Source: JACRDG01 sp963760985
Lineage (GTDB): Bacteria > Desulfobacterota > Desulfomonilia > Desulfomonilales > Desulfomonilaceae
Direction of reading: 5' to 3'
NCBI GenBank assembly: GCA_963760985.1
Contig: CAVXFM010000012.1
Location: 1-64,000 of the forward strand
DNA length: 64,000 nucleotides
Position 1 is the first letter of the stretch. The number at the start of each line of letters is the position of its first letter. Positions 58,142 to 64,000 of this stretch are shown here, piece by piece. Made by a program: the position numbers and the translations under genes. The notes beneath the pieces were generated by a model. The model was not told the origin of the DNA, did no database searches, and saw only the letters and a program-made list of their open reading frames with translations.

Positions 58142-59047
58142 TCATTGTTGTCTGCGATGCCCAGGAAGAAATACCACTTGCCCCAGCATTCCCATTTCCA
58201 GCCGTGCCTGAGAGTTTTCAATCAGTACATAGACCTTCCGTGTTTGAGACGCCGGGTCTATGGTGGCATCAACTTTGTCCACAATTCCAGGGAACACGGC
58301 ACCGGAAGGAGCGAGAAATCGCGCATGAGCTCCTGGGGCTGCGATTCGGGCCAGGGTCTGGGGAACGTTGGCTACTGCGTAGACCTTGGAAATGTCTGCG
58401 ATGAGAAAGAGTTGCTCGAATCGCTGGACAGATTCATACGTATCGCGATGGAGATTCACTAACACGCCGGTGAAAGGAGCCCGAACCCTACATTTGTTCA
58501 GGTCCCGTATGGCAAGGTCCAGATCCAGCTTTGCTTCTCTTGCTTTGTGCGCGGCTATTTGGGCTGCGGATCTGGCTTTGACTATCTCATGCAAAGTGGT
58601 CGCGTCCAACGCCATCAGTTCCTCTTTGAGCTTCAATTCTTGGCCCGTTTCTTCCCGAGCCGAGACGTGCCAAGACAGGCGCTCCCTCGATCGCTCCACC
58701 AACGTCTTGAAGAGTTCAGGCGAGATTTCGAACACGACCATTCCGGATTGGACCAGGTCGCCCTCCTTGCAGTACCTTTTTTCAATGACCCCTTGAACCT
58801 CTGCAGCCACAGTGGCCTGTCGCCATGGCCTGATCACTGCGCCATCGATTCTCGGGGGTACCGGAACAGGCTCTTTGTATGCTTCAGGCTGGCCAATCTC
58901 GGGTTCTGCCTGCGAAGGCGGTTCCTGCAATGCAGGGTCTGTGCGCGACAGGAGCGGGTTCCCCGCGAAGAGAGGTAAGGTGCATGTCAGAATAAGGGTC
59001 CCAACGAGACCCGTCCCGAGTAAGAACAGCCATCGAATTTGGGACAT
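58142..59047 (-). CDS. HlyD / RND-type periplasmic adaptor
   Basis: 301 residues. It has a signal peptide or N-terminal membrane anchor (LFLLGTGLVGTLILTCTLPL) and a Pro-rich spacer. The membrane-fusion fold follows: VIRPWRQATVAAEVQGVIEK, RYCKEGDLVQSGMVVFEISP, a coiled coil, then KCRVRAPFTGVLVNLHRDTY and a beta-barrel part (VLIENSQARLEMGMLGQVVF). It would connect an inner-membrane exporter with an outer-membrane channel, but no ABC or RND pump is in the window. The next gene starts 17 bases on, so the two should be co-expressed. Confidence 0.78.
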   Translation of the reverse strand: MSQIRWLFLLGTGLVGTLILTCTLPLFAGNPLLSRTDPALQEPPSQAEPEIGQPEAYKEPVPVPPRIDGAVIRPWRQATVAAEVQGVIEKRYCKEGDLVQSGMVVFEISPELFKTLVERSRERLSWHVSAREETGQELKLKEELMALDATTLHEIVKARSAAQIAAHKAREAKLDLDLAIRDLNKCRVRAPFTGVLVNLHRDTYESVQRFEQLFLIADISKVYAVANVPQTLARIAAPGAHARFLAPSGAVFPGIVDKVDATIDPASQTRKVYVLIENSQARLEMGMLGQVVFLPGHRRQQ

Positions 59048-59294
59048 TCCGACACACCCCAGTCCGACCGAGACGCTCCCGACGACACACGGATAGTATA
59101 CACGTCATGGGCTAGCACAGGTTTGTCGCACTTGTCAACCGGGATGCACGCCGCGTGTTCTTGTGGAGGAATGTTCTGCGATCTGAGGACATGGGTGCCT
59201 GGCAACCTCGTCGGCCAAGGCGTGTGTCACGGACAGGCTCCCACTCGTTGGCGACTCTCGTCATCACCATGCTGAACGTCTCATCTGGAGCGGA
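59048..59294. other. Intergenic region between surface protein and adaptor genes
   Basis: 247 bases. No gene or repeat was recognised. Confidence 0.35.
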
Positions 59295-62255
59295 TTACCT
59301 GGCCTTCGGGTCTTTCGCGGAAAACGTGGCCACATCTTCAGGAAGCTGTACCGGAACGATTGTCAAGTTGCGAATATTCTGATGCAATGCACTCACGGCA
59401 TTGGAATAATCTACCTTTCCGCCGTGCGTTTGGCCATAAAAGAGAATCATGGCCTCCGAAAGCCCGCGAAAATATTTCCATGGAAGGGCATCGGCATTTC
59501 CCCGATCCTTGACGACCTGTCTCCTCCAGTCGGCCCACTGCCAGGCAAGCCGCGCTTCCAGTTCTTCCATAGCCGATTGCTTGCCAACCTGACGACTGCT
59601 CGAATACTGCAAGTAATCCCAGATCATTTGCTCGTACCTCGCGGGGGAGAGAGCCCGGCCGGTACCGTCCTTCATTGACTGCGGCGAGATACCACTTCAC
59701 CATAGGAGGGATCCAGAGTTCATGGCTTATAAGGAGGGTCAGTCCGTCATGCTGTACCGAATAGTCGCCATTGTCCAGGACCAGCACCTTCACCAGCCCG
59801 CTGGCCGGTGAGTCATAGCCTCCAAAGACCTGGCCGGAGTCTTTCGAGACATGATTACGGTATGCGCTATCAGGCTCATTCTTCTGATGGCCGGTACCGT
59901 CCTCAGCGCTACTACCCATATAAGAATCCGCCGATTGCGGAAGTTCTTCAAGCAGAGCGCTCCTGCCATGCCCGGAACCTTGTGCTGACTCCAGAGAAGC
60001 GGGATGGTCCTTTGTGGAAAACAGGCCTGAGGTCTCTGTCTGTCCAGTATTTCCCCCGTGGTTCGCCATGTTGCCAGAGGGATCGGAACCACGGAACGGC
60101 GGTATGCCAGCAACATCGCTTACCTTGACCGTTCCTTGGCGGGTGCCGTCGGTCTTCCAGAGCTTGAACCCCGTCCCATCATCGGCAAGAAAGAACAGTG
60201 GGTTCAACCTTGCGAAGTTCAAGGGAAAACTGGATCCGTGTTGATTGATTTGCTTCAAAAGGACCGTGCTGGCATCAGTGCCGTCGCTCCTCCACAGTTG
60301 GTATCCATGGGTTCCGTCATCTGCGGAAAAGAGAAGCCCCCCATTATAATCGTTAAAGTACTTGGGATCGCTCCCCACATGACCGGGATCGATGTCCTGC
60401 ACGAGTTGTGTGCCGTCTTTGGTTCCGTCGCTCTTCCACAACTCGTTCCCGTGAAGCCCGTCGTTTGCCGCGAAATACAGGGTCCCCGTCTCTTTCACGT
60501 ACGTGAGATACGTGGGATCGCTCGCCTGATTTCCGTCGTTAATGTCCTTTACCATTGTGGTGCCGGTCGCAGTGCCGTCACTCCTCCACAACTCAGTCCC
60601 GTCGTGGCTGCTTCCGTCCGTCGCAGCGAAAAACAGAGTTCCTGTTTCTTTCACATAGGTGAGAAAGCTGGGATCGCTGGGCGACTTGCCGTGATTGATG
60701 TCCGTGACCAGTTGTGTGCCGGCGTCAGTGCCGTCACTCTTCCACAGCTCGTTCCCATTAATTCCATCGTCTGCGCTGAAAAACAGTGTCCCTGGTTTCT
60801 GTGAAATCGGGTCCTCGCCTACATTGGTAAGGAACATGGGATTGCTGCCTTTGGCACCATCATTGATGTCCTTTACCATAGTAGTGTGGGTATCGGTACC
60901 GTCACTCGTCCACAACTCGTTCCCGTGAGTCCCATCGTCTGCGCTGAAAAACAGTGTCCCTGATGTGTGTAAGTCAGTGTCTTCTCCCACATAGATGAGA
61001 TACGTGGGACTGCTGGACTGCTTGCCCGGATTGATGTCCTTCACCATCACCGTGCCCGCGGCAGTGCCGTCTGTACGCCAGAGTTCGGTCCCGTGGCTCG
61101 ATGAAGTGGTTCCATCGGATGCACTGAAATACAGGACTCCATTGACGACGGTGAACCAACTCGGGTCACTGTCGCCGTGGCCCGGATTGATGTCTTTGAC
61201 CATGTGGGTGCCTGCCTCGGAGCCATCGGTAACCCAGAGTTCCGTGCCGTCCGCGTTGTTTCCGTCAGACGCGCGAAAAATACAATTTTCCGTCAAAGAC
61301 GGTCATTTCAGACGGGTTGGAACTCACACTTCCCGAGTTGATGTCTTTGACCATGTACGTGCCTGCTGCGGTACCGTCGCTCCGCCAGAGTTCCGTGCCG
61401 TGCACTTCGTCCTTGCTCGCATAATACATGGCTCCGTCCATGGACTTGCCCCAGTTATTGTCCACCGGAGGATACACTTGGGACAGGGTCACGCCGAGGT
61501 CTGTCAGTTTTGCGGTATCCATGACATGGTTCAAGGTGGCGTCCGGGTTGGACGTATATTCCAGAGTCCAGTTTCCTGTGGCACCACCCGTGGAATCTAC
61601 GCTCGCAAACACGTTCGCGCCCGTGAACGACGCGATAGTGTTCAAGAGAATGCGGCCGTCAGCATCAGCGGCAACCGAGCACGCGAAGAACTGAATTTGC
61701 GCATGAGGGGCCAGATCGGCGGAAAGGTGCGAAAGGTCGGCTGCATAGGCATTCAGTGTCGACAACGTGAGGTTGTCGCTGCCCATGGTCACTTGGCCGT
61801 CGGTACCGTGGGACATGACCACGAGCGTGGATATCTGTTGGCCTGTGGTCGCTACGAGATTGTCGAGAGCCTGATTGATCGTCGCAAACGTGTCATGGGT
61901 CGGGTCGAAAGTCAGGTACTCGGGCATCTGCGCCCGCCGAGTCGGAGATTCCTTGAATTTGGTCCAGCGCTTTTGAAACGAGAACCACGTTCAAATCAGC
62001 GGAAAAGACCTGGGAAGCGGTGTCCGGCAGATGAGCAGGCTGACTGGCCAGGTCGGTCGCGTGGGTCGGCGCAGAAGCGTCGGGTGACGCTACGGACAAT
62101 ACCGTTGCAGCCAAGGAGTCTTGCGTCTTAGTCTGATCCACCTGGCCGCCCGCCGCGTCCAGCACGATTCGGTCCTCTAGCTGCTCGCACAGAATCCCTG
62201 GGTGGCACACACGCCACTTGTTACGCAACCGGAACCTCGTCGGGTTTCGGGTCAT
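59295..62255 (-). CDS. Large surface protein: LEPR-XLL-like motif, DUF4347, nine ELWxxDGT repeats (three frame breaks)
   Basis: About 986 codons over four frames, with breaks near 61910, 61280 and 59680. The N-terminus, LCEQLEDRIVLDAAGG, is a LEPR-XLL-like signature found at the start of large exported proteins. A DUF4347 domain follows (TLVVMSHGTDGQVTMGS, IQFFACSVAADADGRILLNT, GNWTLEY). Then nine repeats of about 45-50 residues carry ELWxxDGT (ELWRSDGTAAGTYMVKDI, ELWKSDGTDAGTQLVTDI and so on), predicted to form a beta-propeller-like surface. The C-terminal ~125 residues (MKDGTGRALSPARYEQMIWD) are helical and unlike the rest. The gene heads a minus-strand series with HlyD and M50 genes that likely handle its export. 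Cell-surface location and adhesion are inferred. Confidence 0.8.
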
Positions 62256-62396
62256 GACTTGCCTCGCGTACGGTACAAGAACCTGTTTACAGACTATTGC
62301 CCTGAGTTTATTATGTCAATGAGAAACCTGAGAGCACTGCAACGTTGCACCGCGGCCGGGAGTCTTCACGGCGGCACTCGGCAGAATTATGACCCC

Positions 62397-64000
62397 ATGG
62401 AATTAGAGAAATACATGTACCCTACCAAAGCCCTGCGGCTCCGTGGACAACGCATGCAAGGTCAGGGGGCAAAACCGGTTCATTGTGAGAAAACCTCCAT
62501 TCAGTTTCTGAAGCTGTACTTCGCTGGCATCCTCGTCCTCCTGGCCTTGGCCACGACCGTGATGGTCGTAAGGCTCTACCAGACGTCTCGTCTTCTGGGC
62601 GAGTCTGACAGAAAAGCCTTTGTCCTTGAGGCCCAGAACAAGGGGGCCATCCTCGGCGATTACTTTCGCCGCAGGATGAGCGAAGTCGACGCCTTCTGTG
62701 ACCTTAAGGTTTTTCAGACGTATTATGAGGCCAAGGCTGCCGGAATGAGCGTGGGACAGGGGCTGAAGGTGCTTTCAAGTCCGATCGAGCAGGAATTGCT
62801 GATCAGACGCTTGGATACTGAAGAACAAGGGCGTTCCGTGTACGCGTCGGCGGCCTTTTTCGATCTTGAATCGGGAAAAATTCTCGCGAGAAACGGACTT
62901 TTCTCCCAGGGGCAAATGGATCAACGAATCGCTGTTTGCGTCCTTTCGAAGAAAACCTGAGCAAGATGTGGGAATCGAGTCAGTCTGCGACGGCTCGGTG
63001 TGCAGAGTCCTTGGACTGGGCGTGGTAAAACACGAGAACAAGGCCAAGGGGCTCCTGCTTATGGAACTGGCTCCCGAGACCATCGTGGGACAGGTGCAGC
63101 TTCTCCGCTTCCAGAAAATCGATGATTTTACCGGTCTTGTCAACGGTGAGGGGACATTGTTTATTGGTCCCGAGCCCCTGATGGGACGCAACGTACGAGG
63201 CCTCTTCGGGGCACCGGCAGACCCTCTGCCAGATCGCCAGGGGATAACCGTCCACGCCACATTTCCGGACGGCCTAAGCGAAATGGTCACCATTGCCGGT
63301 GGCAGTATCCGCCATACCGGATTCCGTCTCATTCAGGTTACCTCACAATCCAAGTTTTCCGGAGAGCATTCACCGTTTCTTTGGGCCATGGTCATGGTCT
63401 CTTTGATGGGTGGACTCGTGGTCACGCTGGTGCACATATCGCGGACCCATGCCGAACGAAACCTGATGCTCAAGGAACTGAGTGAAGCTCGTGACCATCT
63501 CGAGGTTCGGATAAAGGAACGCACGTCGGAACTCAAGTTGCTCAATGAAGCCCTCCTTCACGAAATTCAAGAGCGCCGCAGAGTAGAAGAGGCCCTTCGG
63601 AAAGCTGGGGAAGAATTGGAACTTCGAGTGGTGCAGCGCACAAGCGAACTGCTCGGGACCAATATGAGGCTCCAGGCGGAAATCGAGCAACGCAATAAAG
63701 CGGAGGAAGCGCTCAGGCAGAGCGAAGAGCGTTTCAGGGCTCTTACGGAAACCACGAGCGAGTGGATCTGGGAAATGGACGAACACATTCGGTTCACCTA
63801 TGCGAGTCCGCGCCTTCTGGAACTGTTGGGGTACATGCCAGATGAAATTCTCGGCAGAACGCCCTTTGATCTCATGCCTCCTGATGAGGCAGCGCGGATG
63901 CGTGCTGAATTCGGTGCGATCGTCGCGTCCCGACGTCCGTTCAAGGCGACGGAAAACCTTAATCTCCATAAGGACGGTAAGGTCATTGTGCTCGAAACGA
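62397..64000 (+). CDS. PAS-containing membrane sensor protein, N-terminal part (one frame break)
   Basis: It runs off the right edge. A membrane helix (FAGILVLLALATTVMVVRLY) is followed by a large extracytoplasmic sensor domain and a second membrane helix (FLWAMVMVSLMGGLVVTLVH), then a coiled coil with paired RIKERTSELK and RVVQRTSELLG segments and a PAS domain (ALTETTSEWIWEMDEHIRFT). The frame breaks near 62920 (FSQGQ then WINESLFASF). The kinase or other output lies beyond the window. The start is uncertain: 62397 (MELEKYMYP), 62415 and 62451 are all possible. It is divergent from the surface protein gene, so their promoters share about 140 bases. Confidence 0.75.

Noticed and set aside
60995..62131. 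378-codon plus-strand frame
   Set aside because: Antisense to the ELWxxDGT repeats and DUF4347, and its internal repetition only mirrors those repeats.
1..64000. tRNA, rRNA or phage genes
   Set aside because: No cloverleaf-like or rRNA-like stretch, integrase, capsid or terminase motif could be recognised by eye. A covariance-model search would be needed to exclude small RNAs.

Overview
The window reads as a chromosomal segment of an anaerobic, sulfate-reducer-type deltaproteobacterium (Desulfobacterota), most like the Desulfomonile / Syntrophobacter side of the group. That is an inference from gene content: a 16-heme Hmc cytochrome next to Tmc-type subunits, a class II (tungsten-type) benzoyl-CoA reductase cluster with selenocysteine codons, and many multi-PAS hybrid kinases. 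No rRNA, tRNA or CRISPR array was seen. At least twenty single-base frame breaks interrupt otherwise well-conserved genes, so many genes below are given as one locus spanning two or more reading frames. Indels in the assembly are the simplest explanation.

Layout. 1-5.7 kb (minus strand): a transmembrane redox operon, tmcD, NarI-like tmcC/hmcE, HdrD-like tmcB/hmcF, 16-heme hmcA, tiny hmcD and the start of hmcB. 6.1-10.9 kb (minus): its likely control genes, a sensor kinase with periplasmic CxxCH motifs, a receiver protein and a PAS-type sigma-54 activator. 12-22.5 kb: a DUF4388 protein, two large hybrid kinases, an Ala/Pro-rich protein and a long gene-poor stretch. 23-31.5 kb: HerA-like ATPase, IS1634 remnant, a rubredoxin-GAF-class III cyclase fusion, a methyltransferase, phosphatidylserine decarboxylase and a PHP-glycosyltransferase protein.

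31.7-36.6 kb holds the most novel region. Eight tandem genes encode peptides of 60-65 residues that share an invariant twin-arginine-like leader and end in short variable tails carrying a [V/I][G/C]SG motif. They lie divergent to a PqqD-HprK-like kinase fusion that is translationally coupled to a nucleotidyltransferase. Imperfect direct repeats bracket the set. It looks like a ribosomally made peptide-modification (RiPP-like) system in which the conserved serine is the candidate target.

37-41.8 kb: a MASE1 hybrid kinase and an outer-membrane protein. 42-52.6 kb: a double-TetR regulator divergent from bamBCD-DUF3795-bamE-bamF. In-frame TGA codons in bamE (HdrA-like) and bamF (MvhD-like) are read here as selenocysteine, and bamGHI are absent. 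53.2-62.3 kb (minus): a secretion and surface operon made of a LEPR-XLL / DUF4347 / ELWxxDGT surface protein, a HlyD adaptor, an M50 peptidase-HlyD fusion, a GAF-HlyD fusion and an outer-membrane protein. 62.4 kb to the end: the N-terminal part of another PAS sensor protein.

Three families of short intergenic repeats are spread through the window, including a MITE-like family with terminal inverted repeats. One MITE copy sits inside the bam operon.
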